Source: Datisca glomerata
Lineage: Eukaryota; Streptophyta; Magnoliopsida; Cucurbitales; Datiscaceae
Reading direction: 5' to 3'
Assembly: GCA_003255025.1 (NCBI GenBank)
Contig: QANY01008233.1
Location: 62,001 to 126,000 of the forward strand
DNA length: 64,000 nt
This document shows, piece by piece, positions 33,721 to 46,205 of the stretch. The notes beneath the pieces were generated by a model. That model saw only the letters and a program-made list of their open reading frames with translations. It had not been told where the DNA came from and made no database searches. Both the position numbers and the translations under genes were made by a program. Every line of letters begins with the position of its first letter. The stretch's first letter is position 1.

Positions 33721-35791
33721 ATGATTATTCATCAATGCCTATAATTATTGTTTTTATAATAGTACTTTTGATAAATTTTTTCTCATTTGTTTACCTATTC
33801 TGTCAAAAGTAAAGAGAGATTCCCGTTGTCTCGTTTTGGTGGTTTCTTCATCTGATTCAGAGATGCTGTTTTCTGATGCAGATTTTCAAAGCACTAAAAT
33901 GGTTTAGAAAAACCATTGTGAACGTTGGATATTGATTTTTTATATGTTGGGTTTGCAACTTGAAGCTAAAAGGCATAAGAGGTCTCGGAAGAATGAACCT
34001 TTTGTAAGATTATAGATTTAGAAATGGGATGAGAAAAGTTTATAAAGCTTAGATCGAAGCTGGATTCATTTCAAATTGATGGGAAGAATGTCAGGTGTGA
34101 ATATCTCTTTGACCCTCTTGGAATACCTCGTTTGATTTATCTATTCATTGAGATTGCAATATATGCATCTTGTTTGTCATTGTTTCTGTAATGGTTAACT
34201 CATTTTGGAGTATTTTACATTATCTTGTCAATAATGTTTTCTTTCTTTTTCTTTACATTTTTTTTAACCGGCTTATGTTTACAGTTCTTCAGCATTATTG
34301 ATGCTCGAAATAAGCTTTGATTTTCGCCCATATATCCCATCTATCTATAATATTTTAAAAAGAAGCTTATAGGTGGGGAAACTTTTGAAATTCATTTTTT
34401 TCCTTTCAGAACTACACATTGCACAATGTTATTTGCTGAGTATATCTTCAAAACTACACATGGCGTAATTATGTTCAAACATTCATGATTTTTAATCAAC
34501 ATCTTATGTATCTATCATGAATTCTAGCTGATGGAAACTTAAAAGTAGATGGACTTGTATCTCTTTAACTTTGTTGTAGCTTGTGTTTTCATCTAAAGCT
34601 TTTAAGCTCTGTGAAAAGATTTTTCAAAATTCAAGCTGCGGAAAAGTGATTTTAATCTGAACTGTTTTTCCTTTGTGGCAGCAAGCACGTTTTCAGATAG
34701 TTTGCTTGCTCATAATACATACTGAAAAACTCAGTGTGTATATTCATTGAGCATCTGCTTGAGATCCGGTTTCACTTTCGTCATTTTTTTTTCTACCTTT
34801 GAAAGACATTTTGATTTTCCCCTGGGTTTCTTCAACAGTGTTTTCTTCCTAGTCACGTACCTTTTTAATTTAGTTTGGAATTTGAATTTTGGTAAATATT
34901 TAGTCAAAAAAGAAACCAACAGGGAAAATATTTATGGATGTTAGTCTAGGTTTATATAGTTGATTAAACTCATTGGAATGAAACTATGATATTTCTTGTG
35001 ATTTATTGTTCAATGCTATAATGATAGGTTCTATGTTGATCTTCTTAAAACTGCACCTTATGAAAATATTTGTTTGGCTATGAGATGGTGACGAAATTTT
35101 GCATGTTCGTATGAATTAAAATGATGTTTTCACCATCTGCTGCTCTGGTTTTGCATGTTGGTTTAAATAGAACGTCTGTTGTGCATGAATTGAAATTATA
35201 TCTGACTCTGTACAGAGTAATGTAAGAATTTTGATGAGTTTTCCCGATCAACATTTCTAGTGTATGAACTCTATATACAACTAATTTTTGGTGTTCTATA
35301 TCTTTACTTATTTTTCCACTGATTTACTTCTTTCTTATAAAGTAACTGGAATGGGCTAATTCAGTATGTTACATACCCATATGTCAGTTTTATAAGACTG
35401 ATTATTTTTTAAATAATTCAACTATTTTTAAGAAGTCGTAATTCATTCGGTAGATTTTGTATTGCAGAATAGACCCTGCGTTACTTTGTTTCTATGAGAT
35501 ACAAAACCCTTGTTTTACGCTAAAAAGAAAAAGAAAAGTAAAAACTCCTATCGTTTACTATTCGTCATGCATCATGGAGGAACGTTATTGTCATTGTTCT
35601 GATATTATTTTTCAAATTAGCCAGAGATTATCAGAATCTCGGATGAAGACAGATTCAGTCCTTCTCTGATTCATATACTCTGAAACTAGAGACGGAGGAA
35701 GGTGATCAATTATTGCTCAAATATTTTTCCATTTATTTTCTATTTCATTTGGACCTCTAAGTTAACCATGACATTGTTTTTGTGATTTTCA

Positions 35792-36010
35792 GATTCGGGT
35801 GGCTTTTTGATAGAAGCTAAAACTTTATTGATGAAAAAAGGCAAAAGAAAGGAAAGAAGAAAAAAGAAAAGAAAAAGGAAAAAAGAAAAACAAAAAAAGG
35901 AAAAAAGGAAAATGGAGGAAAGAAGAAAAAAAGAACAGAAAAACAAAAAAATAAAAGAAAAAAAGAAAAGGAAAAAGAAAAAAAAGGAAAAAAAGATTTG
36001 GGTGGCTTTT
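35792..36010 (+). mobile_element. Fossil retroposon T1 with A/G tail
   Basis: GATTCGGGTGGCTTTT (35792-35807) and GATTTGGGTGGCTTTT (35995-36010) flank an insert that begins TGATAGAAGCTAAAACTTTA and ends in about 165 bp of AAAAG/AAAGG repeats. Short body, A-rich tail and ~16-bp direct duplication fit target-primed retroposition. Open frames in the tract (Lys-rich on plus, Phe-rich on minus) are artefacts. Confidence 0.65.
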
Positions 36011-36209
36011 AGTTGACAAGTATGGATGAGAAAACTTATTACGACAATCTTGAGGATGAGGGGAAGGTTGTTGCAGCTTGTAGCCACACAATTTTTATAA
36101 GGTTGAACAAGTTTGTTTTATATTTTTTAATTATTTTTGTGGTTTTTATATGTCTTATTTTTTGAAGTGCATCTCTCAAGGTTAGGTAAATTACTTTTTT
36201 TCGTGGGAT

Positions 36210-36555
36210 TCAAGCACATCTTCAACCGTAAAAATGAAGAAGTTTCTTGATCCTCCTTGCGGGTGGAGCGAGAAGACCTTATAACTGAATGGAAAAGTGG
36301 TATGCATATCCTTCCAACTTAGGATTCCATGCGGATTGGCATAATTTTATTCTTCCCATGACAGCCTTTTACATTTTGATATAGTTGTCTATTCTTTAAT
36401 CCATTAACTACAGTTGCTTTGTTTTAGCGATTAAAACATTTTTTTTTGTTGCCTGTTGTCGTTTCTGCCTTATCATGTAATTTTTTTAATTTTTGTTTGT
36501 TTTTGTGTTTGAACCAGCTAGAGGTGATTTTGCAAGATTTAGAATTTGAAGATGG
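36210..36555 (+). pseudogene. Two adjacent exon-like blocks of the array gene
   Basis: The first block (about 36210-36300) in the best copies reads SWSSKRVSFTLHEREDLITE, then WKSG before a GTATGC donor; here it is shifted. The second (36519-36555) lies between an accag acceptor and a GATG|GTAAGG donor and reads LEVILQDLEFEDG. Related second blocks are at about 43500, 50045, 59960 and 62340. Splice-like borders recur in several copies, which supports derivation from an intron-containing gene. The family is not recognised. Confidence 0.42.
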
Positions 36556-39500
36556 TAAGGCGTCATTTTTTGATACCGTGTTCTTGTGTTCTTTTATTAA
36601 CATTAGCACTTGTTTCAAGGTTAAAACTTTAAGTGCAAGATATATTGGATTATTAGCTCATTACAGTTGAGTTTAATTAGTTTTGTTTAAATAGAACAAC
36701 TGTTGTGCATGAGCTGAAGATATATCCACCCTTGTACCGATTAATGTAAGAATTTTGATGCGTTGTCCCAACCAACATTTCTGGTGTATGTACACTATAT
36801 TCAACTTATTTATGTTGTTCTTTATCTATCCTTATTTTGCCATTGATTTAGTTCTTTCAATTCCTTTTAAATTAAGTGATTGGAATAAGCTGTTTCGTTA
36901 TGTTATTTACCTATATCCTTGCTATATGTTAGTTTCAGAAAATTGTTTCCGTTTTAAATGATTCAACTACTTTTAAGAAGCCGTAATTTATTCCGTAGAT
37001 TGTCTATTACACAATAGACTTTGCTTAATTGCTTTGATTCTGGTGTAAATACTTTATATTCAACTTATTTCTTGTGTTCTATATATTTCCTTATTTTGCT
37101 ATTCATTTATTTCTTTCAATTCCTTTTAAATAGAGTGATTGAAATGACTGTTTTTGTATGTTCCTACCTATATGTTTGCTAAATGTTAGTTTTAGAAGAC
37201 TGATTTTGTTTTAAATACTTCAACTATTTTTAAAAAGTCAATCCGTTATGTTAATTGTGTTTGTGTATTACACAATGACCCTGCTTTACTTTATTTTTAT
37301 TAGATACAAAACTCTAGTTTACCACCGAAACAAGAAAAGAAAAGGAAAATTTCGATCATTTACTCTTTGTCATGCTTCATAGAGGACTGATAATGTGATT
37401 GTTCTAATAAATATTAATCAAATCAGCTAGGAAATCTCAAAATCTCAGATGAAAACAAATTTCATCCATTAACTATGGTTATTTGTTTAAGCTTGTGTTT
37501 TCATCTAAAGCTTTTGAAGTTTTATTATGAGATTTTTCAAAATATAACCTGCGTAAAAGTGATTGTAATTAACTTCTTTTACTTTATGGGCGTTGCTTTG
37601 TGGCAGGAAGCACGTATTCAGATTGTTAGCTCCCTAATAAAAGTTATCACATTTGAAAAACTCAACAGGTGAATCTGTAACTATGAAATTTTCTCTTACT
37701 GCAATGAATAATCAACTAGACCTTTATTCTTCTTAAGTTTTGCTTTACAATCAATATGCAGTTTATTATGATTTTTTTGGGATTACTTTATGTGCTTTTC
37801 TTCGTAATGAACTTCATGATTATTTAAAATGAAATCTATGCAAGTTAACACGAGATTATATTGTTACGTTTTTATCTTTTGCTTAGTTGTGGCGAGTTGC
37901 ATACACTGCATGTAAGGGTCTATGAATAAAACATAAGCAATGTGACCAATCCACTGTGACTTGATGAGATGATAAAAGGATGAACTTACTCTATAATAAA
38001 ATACTTTGCTAATGAGTTGTGAGCTAGGCTAGTCAGTAGTAATTAATACCGAGAGTAGTTGGTGTTGTTGGTGGCGTGGAGGGTGCGTTGATTAGGACGC
38101 AATCATGAGTCACTTAATAAAGAGGCTCCGCGTAACGGGGGAAACAAGAAAGCTGGGCAGGGTGTCAGTTTGGCGTTTGTGAGTGAGCAAGATGGTAAGT
38201 GGCTAAATCCCCCAAAATTGAATGAAATGTTCTCAAAATTCGCAGGAAAATTAAAGAGAAAATAAAGTAGGATTAATGTAAAAGAAAATTTTGTTCTTTT
38301 GCAAAAGTAGTATTGGTCCTGCAATACTCACAACTCGCCTTTACTTCATTGTGCGTGCTTGATTTTGGGTTTTGAATCTTGGAGACAGTTTAGTTCCTGG
38401 TGGGTGTTATTGGGTTTCCTTAGTTGGCTTTTGGAGATGGTGCTTTTGTGACAATATATTTGGTAAATGTGGGTTCACTTCTCCAAGACTTTTGTGCTTT
38501 CCCATCTTGAATCTTGAACTAAAACACTAGGAGTGAAGAAAATTTTGGGTTTGGGAAAAATGTTACTGTTTTATTTCTTTGAGATGATTTTGTATTTCTA
38601 GGCTTCAATTTCGGAGGATTAGACTATATCTTGAGGAATTGTGCTTACTGTTTTGGTGGGTTCACTTTTGGCCCTCATATTTCATCACGTGGACCCTCTG
38701 TTGGAGTTCTACGGTATCCAATCTAACATGATCTTCGTTATTCTACTTGATTTTCTACGATGCATTCTGGTAGATTCCTCAGATTTCTTTCAGTTAACTT
38801 TTGCTCTGAAATTGTTGCTGGCAGTTGATTTATGATTCATTAATGCCTATAACTATTGTTTTTATAATAGTACTTTTGATAAAAAAAATTCATTTGTTTA
38901 TATACTCTGTCAAAAGTAAAGAGAGATTCTTGTTGTCTACCGTTTTGGTGGTTTCTTCATCTGATTCAGAGATGCTGTTTTCTGATGCAGTTTTTCAAAG
39001 CTCTAAACGTTGAATATTGATTATTTTTTAGATGCTGGGTTTGCAATTTGAAGCTGAAAGGCATAAGAGGTCTTGGAAGAATGAATCTTTTCTAGGATTA
39101 TAGATTTAGAAATGGGAAGAGAAAAGTTTGTAAAGCTTGGATCGAAGCTGGATTCATTTCAAATTGATGGGAACAATGTCAGGTGTGATCATCTCTTTGA
39201 CCCTTTTGGAATACTTTGGTTTGATTTATTTATTATTGAGATTTGCAATATTTGTATCTTGTTTGTCATTGTTTCTGTAGTTCTTTCCAATGTATCTATC
39301 ATGAGTTCTAGCTGAAAGTGAAAAATAAAAGAAGATGCAGCTGTATCTCTTTAAATTTGTTTTAGCTTGTGTTTTCATCTAAAGGTTTTCAAGTTTTGTG
39401 ATAAGTTCAACCTGTGGAAAAATGATTGTAATCATAACTTCTTTTCATTTGTGGCAGCAAGCACATATTCAGATGGTTTGCTTGCTCATAATGACGTCAA

Positions 39501-41513
39501 CTTATCACATATTGAAAAACTCAGTTTTTAAATAGTTTTGTTTACATTGAATATCCGTTGTGCATGAACAGAAGCTATATCCACCCTTTTACAGAGTGAT
39601 GTAAGAATTTTGATGAGTTTTCCAAATCAACATTTCTGGTGTATGTACTCGATAGTCAACTTATTTATGGTGTTTTTTATTTATCCTTAGTTTGCCATTG
39701 ATTTATTTATTTCAATTCCTTTTAAATAAAGTGATTGTAATGAACTGTTTCGTTATGCTATTTACCTATATCCTTGCTATATGTTAGTTTTAGAAAACTG
39801 ATTCTGCTTAAAATGATTCAACTACTTTTAAGAAGTCGTAATTCATTCCATAGATTGTGTACTACACAATAGACTTTACTTAATTGATTTCATTCTGGTG
39901 TATATACTCTATATTCAACTTATTTCTGGTGTTCGATATCTTTCCTTATTTTGCCATCCATTTATTTCTTTCAATTCCTTTAAAATTAAGTGATTGGAAT
40001 TAACTGTTTTTGTATGTTACCTACCTATATGTTTGCTAAATGTTGGTCTTAGAAGACTGATATTGTTATGAATAATTCAACTATTTTTTTAAAAGACGCA
40101 ATCCATTCTGTTCATTGTGTATCACACAATGACCCTGCTTTACTTTATTTTTATTAGATACAAAACTCTAGTTTCACACCAAAACAAGAAAAGAAAATGA
40201 AAACTCCTATTGTTTACTCTTTGTCATACTTCATAGAGGAACGATATTGTCATTGTTCTAATAAATATGAATCAAATCAGCTAGGGAATCTCAAAATCTT
40301 AGATGAAGACAAATTTCACAGTATCTTATCTGTAAAGTTTTGTTTCTGTAATGCTCAACTCATTTTGGAGTATTTCACATTATCTTATCTGTAAAGTTTT
40401 CTTTCTGTCTTCTTTAGAAATTTTTGAACCGGCTTCTGTTTACAGTTCTTCAGTAATTATTGATGTTCAAAATACGTTTTGAGTTTCTCCTTTATATCCC
40501 ATCTATCTATAACATATTAAAATGAAGCTTATAGATGGAAAAACTTTTGAACTCCATTTTTGCCCTTCCAGAACTACACATGGCGCAATTATATTCAAAC
40601 ATTCATAGTTTTTAATAAGATCTTATGTATCTATCACTATCAAGTATTCTGGCTAGAAGTGGAAACATAAAAAAAGATGCAGTTGTATCTCTTTAACTTT
40701 GTTTTAGCTTGTGTTTTCATCTGATTGTAATCTTACACCTTCTTTTCCTTTGTGGCAGCAAGCACATATTTAGAATGTTTGCTTGATCAAAATGACGTCA
40801 AGTCTTCACATATTGAATAAACTCAGTGTGTTTGTTCATTGACCCTCTGCTTGAGATCCGGTTTTACTTTCGTCTTTTTTTTTTCTTTGGAAAGACCTTT
40901 TGATTTACCCCTACGTTTCTACAACAGTGTTTTCTTCCAAGTCATGTACTTCTCTAATTTAGTTTGGAATTTGAATTTCGGTAAGTGTTTAGTCAAAATC
41001 GAAATTAACAGGGAAAATATTTATGGACGTTAGTCTGGGTTTATATGGTTGATTAAACTCATTGGGATTAATTCATATTTCTTGTGATCTTGTTCAATGC
41101 TATAATGATCCGTTCTATGTTGATCTTCTTAAACTGCACCTTATGAGAATGTTTGTTTGGCTATGAGATGTTGACGAATTTTGCATGTTTGTATGAATTA
41201 ATATGATTTTTTCACCAACTGCTACTCTGGTTTTGCATGTTGGCTTAAATAGAACGTCTGTTGTGTATGAATTGAAGTTATATCTGACTCTGTACAGAGT
41301 AATATATGAATTGAAGTTATTGTTCTTATATTATTTATCAGATCAGCCAGAGAATATCAGAATCTAGGATGAAGACAGATTCAGTCCTCTGATTCATATA
41401 CTCCGAGACTAGAGATGATAGAAGGTGATCAATTATTGCTCAAACATTTTTCCATTGGGTTTTTTTTTTCATTTGGACCTCTAAGTTAACCATGACATTG
41501 TCTTTGTGATTTT

Positions 41514-41827
41514 CAGATTTGGGTGGCTTTTTGATAGAAGCTAAAACTTTATTGATGAAGGAAGAGCAAAAGAAAGGAAAAAAGAAAAAGAAAAAGGAAA
41601 AAAAGAAAAGGGACAAGAAAAAATGGAAAAAGAGAAAAGAAGAAAAGAAGAACAGAGAGAAAAAAAGAAAGAGAAGAAAATGAAAAAAAAAGACAAGGAA
41701 AAAGAAAAAAAGGAAGAAGGAAAAAAGAAAAATAGAAAAAGCAAAAGGAAAAAAGAAAAGAAAAAAGAGAAAAAAGAAAAGGAAAAAGAAAGAACAGGAA
41801 AAGAAAGGATTTGGGTGGCTTTAAGGT
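41514..41827 (+). mobile_element. Fossil retroposon T2 with A/G tail
   Basis: GATTTGGGTGGCTTTT at 41516 and GATTTGGGTGGCTTT at about 41808 flank the TGATAGAAGCTAAAAC body and about 250 bp of A/G repeats. Confidence 0.65.
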
Positions 41828-42648
41828 CGCAAGTATGGATGGAAAAACTTATTACGATCTTGAGCATGAGGGGAAGGTTGTTGCAGCTCGTAGCGACACA
41901 ATTTTTATAAGGTTGTGCATGTGTGTTTTATGTTTGTTTAATTGTTTTTGTGGTTTTAATACGAGTCCTCTTATTTTTTAAAGCATATCTCTCAGGTTAG
42001 GTAAATTCCTTTTTTTTTGTGGATTCAAGCACATGTTCAACCGTAAAAATTGATGAAGTTTCTTGGTCCTCCAAGCGGGTGGAGCGAGATGACCTTGGAA
42101 TTTGAATTTCGGTAAGTGCTTAGTCAAAAACGAAATTAACAGGGAAAATATTTATGGACGTTAGTCTGGGTTTATATGGTTGATTAAACTCATTGGGATT
42201 AATTCATATTTCTTGTGGTTTTGTTCAATGCTATAATGATCGGTTCTATGTTGATCTTCCTAAAACTGCTTCGTATGAGAATATTTGTTTGGCTATGAGA
42301 TGTTGACGAATTTTGCATGTTTGTATGAATTAATATGATTTTTTCACCAACTGCTACTCTGGTTTTGCATGTTGGCTTAAATAGAACGTCTGTTGTGTAT
42401 GAATTGAAGTTATATCTGACTCTGTACAGGGTAATATATGAATTGAAGTTATTGTTCTTGTATTAGTTATCAAATCAGCCAGAGAATATCAGAATCTAAG
42501 ATGAAGACAGAATCAGTCCTTCTCTGATTCATATACTCCGAGACTAGAGATGATAGAAGGTGATCAATTATTGCTCAAATATTTTTCAGTTGGGTTTTTA
42601 TTTCATTTGGACCTCTAAGTTAACCATAACATTATTTTTGTGATTTTC

Positions 42649-43000
42649 AGATTTGGGTGGCTTTTTGATAGAAGCTAAAACTTTATTGATGAAGGAAGGG
42701 CAAAAGAAAGGAAAAAAGAAAAAGGCAACGGAAAAAAAGAAAACGGACAAGAAAAAATGGAAAAAGAGAAAAGAAGAAAAAAAGAACAGAAAGAGAAAAA
42801 AATGGAAAAAAAGAGAAGGAAAAAGAAAAAAAGGAAAAAGAAAAAAAGAAAAAGAAAAAGGAAAAAAGAAAAGAAAAAAGAGAAAAAAGGAAACAAGAGG
42901 AAAGAAGAAAAAAAAGAACAGAAAAAAAGAAAAAGTAAAAAGTGAGAAAAAAAGGAAAGGAAAAAGAAAAAAAGGAAAAAAAAGGATTTGGGTGGCATTA
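42649..43000 (+). mobile_element. Fossil retroposon T3 with A/G tail (longest)
   Basis: The same flanking duplication and body as T2, with about 295 bp of A/G tract, the longest in the window. The Lys-rich 144-codon plus frame and Phe-rich 148-codon minus frame across it are composition artefacts. Confidence 0.65.
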
Positions 43001-46000
43001 AGGTCGCAAGTATGGATGGGAAAACTTATTACGATCTTGAGCATGAGGGGAAGGTTGTTGCAGCTCGTAGCGATACAATTTTTATAAGGTTGTACATGTG
43101 TGTTTTATGTTTGTTTAATTGTTTTTGTGGTTTTTATACGAGTCCTCTTATTTTTTAAAGCATATCTCTCAGGTTAGGTAAATTACTTTTTTTTTGTGGG
43201 ATTCAAGCACATGTTCAACCGTAAAAATTGATGAAGGTTCTTGGTCCTCCAAGCGGGTGGAGCGAGAAGACCTTATAACTGAATGGAAAAGTGGTATGCA
43301 TATCCTTCCAACTTAGGATTCCATGCATAGATTGCCATAATTTAGTTTCTTTTCGTGACAGCCTTTTACTTTTTGATATAGTTATCTATTCTTTCATCCA
43401 TTAACTATGGTTGGTTTGTTTTAGGGATTAAAACATTTTTTTTTATGTTGCCTGTTGTCGCTTCTGCCTTATCATGTGATTTTTTTTCGTATTTGTACCA
43501 GCTGGAGAAGATTTTGCAAGATATTAGAATATGAAAATTGCAAGGCGTTCTTTTTTGATAATGTGTTCTTTTATGAATGTCAGCACTTTTTTCAAGGTTA
43601 AAACTTTAAGTGCAAGATATATTGGATTATTAGCTCATTACAATTGAGTTTAATTTTTTTTGTTTAAATAGAACATCTGTTGGCATGATATTGATATTTA
43701 ACTATGTCTTTGCTATATGTTAGCTTTAGAAAACTGAGTCTGTTTTAAATGATTGAACTACTTTTAAGAAGTCGTAATTTATTCCGTAGATTATGTATTA
43801 CACAAAAGACTTTGCTTAATTGATTTCATTCTGGTGTATATACGCTGTATTCAACCAATTTCTTGTGTTCTATATCTTTCCTTATTTTGCCATACATTTT
43901 ATTTCTTTCAATCCCTTTTAAATAAAGTGATTCGAATGAACTGTTTTCCTCTATGTTAAATACCCATATATTTGCTAAATGTTAGTTTTAGAAGACTGAT
44001 TTTGTTTTAAATACTTAAACTATTTTTAAAAAGTCACAATCCATTCTGTTGATTATGTATTCCACAATGGCCCTGCTTTACTTTTTTTTATTAGTTCCAG
44101 ATCTCTAGTTTCACACCATAATTGGAATGAAATGTTCTCAAATTTTTCGCCTGAAAATTAAAGAGAAATTAAAGTTGGAGGAAGGTAAAAGAAAATTTTG
44201 TGCTTATGAGGAAGTAATACTGGTCCTGCAATACTCGTCACAGCCCGCCTTTAGTGCATTGGGCGTACTTGATTTTGGGTTTTGATACTTAGGGACAGTT
44301 TAGTTCTTGGTGGGTGTTGTCGGGCTTGCATCGTTAGCTTTTGGAAATGGTGCTTGTGTGACAATGTATTTAGTAAATGTGGCTCAATTTTCCTAAGACT
44401 TTTGTGCTTTTCTATTTTAGCTTTATATAATGTCACTATTCTAGTGCTCCAATCTTGAATCTTGAAATAAAATGATTGGAGTGAAGAAATTTTTGGGTTT
44501 GGGAAAAACGCTACTGTTCTGTTTCTTTGAGATGATTTTGTATTTCAAGGCTTCAGTTTCGGAGAATAAGACTTTAACTCGAAATCGGTCTCTTTCAAAA
44601 TATTAGAGGTTTTGTTCTTACTGTTTTGGTCGGTTTACGGAGTTCTACAGTATCCAATCTAACATGATCTTCATTATTTTACTTGATTTTCTGCCATATA
44701 TTCTGGTACATTCCTCAGATTTCTTTCAGTTAACTTTTGCTCTGAAATTGTTGCTGGCGGTTGATGATATTCATTAATGCCTATAACTATTGTTTTTATA
44801 ATAGCACCTTTGATCATTTTTTTCATTTGTTTATATACTCTTTCAAAAGTAAAGAGAGATTCCTGTTGTCTTCCGTTTTGGTGGTTTCTTCATCTGATTC
44901 AGAGATGCTGTTTTCTGATGCAGATTTTAAAGCTCTAAAATGGTTTAGAAGCCGTTGTGATCGTTTGATTTTGATTTTTTATATGTTGGGTTTGCAAGGT
45001 GAAGCTGAAAGGCATAAGAGGTCTTGGAAGAATGAATCTTTTGTAAGATTATAGATTTAGACATGGGAAGAGAAAAGTTTACAGAGCTTGGATCGAAGCT
45101 GGATTTCTTTTCAAATTGATGGGAACAATGTCAGGTGTGACTATCTCTTTGACCCTTTTGGAATACTTTCGTTTGATTTATCTATTTATGGATGTTAATC
45201 TGGGTTTATATTGTTGATTAATCTCATTGGGAATAAACTATCATATTTCTTGTGATTTATTGTTCAATGCTATAATGATAGTTTCTATGTTGGTCTTCTT
45301 AAAACTACACCTTATCAGAATATTTGTTTGGCTATGAGATGCTGACGAATTTTGCATGTTCGTATGAATTAATATATATTTTTCTCCTACCGCTTTTTTT
45401 CTTTTGCATGTTGGTTTAAATAGAACGTCTGTTGTGCATATGAACTGAAGTTATATCCGACACTTTACAAAGTAATGTAAGAATTTTGATGAGTTTAGCC
45501 AATCAACATTTCTAGTGTATGAACTCTGTATACAGGTTATTTCTAGCTTATGGTGTTTCTTATCTTTCCTTATTTTTACATTGATTTCTTTCTTTCTTAT
45601 AAGGTAATTGGAATGAGCTATTTCAGTATGTTACATACCCATATATTAGCTTTATAAGACTGTCTCTGTTTTAAATAATTCAACTATTTTTATAAAGTCT
45701 TATTTCATTCTGTAAATTGTGTATTACGCAATAGACCTTGCATTACTTTGTTTATATGAGATACAAAACCCTGGTTTTACGCTAAAAAGAAAATTAAAAG
45801 GAAAAACTCCTATCGTTTACTCTTCGTCATGCATTATGGAGGAGCGTTATTGTCATTGTTCTGATATTATTTATCATATCAGCCAGAAAATATCAAAATC
45901 TCGGATGAAGACAGATTCAGTCCTTCTCTGATTCATATACTTTTGAGACTAGAGATGATGAAAGGTGATCGATTATTGCTCAAATATTTTTTTGTGTTTT

Positions 46001-46049
46001 TATTTCTTTTGGACCTCTAAGTTAACCGTGACATTGTTTTTGTGATTTT

Positions 46050-46205
46050 CAGATTTCGGTGGCTTTCTCATAGAGGCTTAAACTTTATTGATAAAAAAAG
46101 GGCAAAAGAAAAGAAAAAAGGAAAAGAAAAGGAAAAAAATGAAAAAAGAAAAAAAGAAAAGGAAAAAGAAAAAAAAGGTAAAAAAAAAATTTGGGTGGCT
46201 TTTAG
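46050..46205 (+). mobile_element. Fossil retroposon T4 with A/G tail (shortest)
   Basis: ATTTCGGTGGCTTTCTCATA starts the left side and ATTTGGGTGGCTTTT ends the right side (about 46189-46203). The tract is only about 100 bp. Confidence 0.62.

Larger units (their letters stand above)
32923..38117 (+). repeat. Large tandem unit U1
   Basis: Begins with the header GGGGTTCCGCTTAATGCGTG followed by AAACAAGAAAGCTGG. In order it carries a hydrophobic exon-like block (about 33505-33640), the AAAGTAAAGAGAGATTC block (33807), the GAAGCTGGATTCATTTC block (34053), CAGCAAGCACG after a tttgtggcag acceptor (34680), the A/G tract with its flanking duplication (35792-36010), the GACCTTATAACTGAATGG block (36269), a 37-bp exon-like piece (36519-36555), the second GCAGGAAGCACG block (37603) and the CTAGGCTAGTCAGTAGTAAT tail (38025). 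This order defines the array. Confidence 0.75.
40968..43219 (+). repeat. ~1.13-kb tandem duplication
   Basis: GGAATTTGAATTTCGGTAAG begins at 40968 and again at 42094. The intervening sequence (including the CTTAAATAGAACGTCTGTTG segment and an A/G tract) is repeated with few differences. The copies share the variant GGTCGCAAG after the right-hand duplication of the A/G insert, which marks them as a recent subfamily together with the tract at 49.2 kb. Confidence 0.8.

Noticed and set aside
38140..38160. ACAAGAAAGCTGGG resembling a recombination-cloning attB2 site
   Set aside because: The equivalent word in the other unit headers has diverged (ACAAAAAAGCTGGG, ACTACAAAGCTGGG), so this is an evolving genomic repeat and the resemblance is chance, not vector contamination.
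42598..43087. Lys/Glu-rich frame on plus and Phe-rich membrane-like frame on minus
   Set aside because: Both are readings of the purine tract T3. The same happens at the other seven tracts, so these are composition effects.
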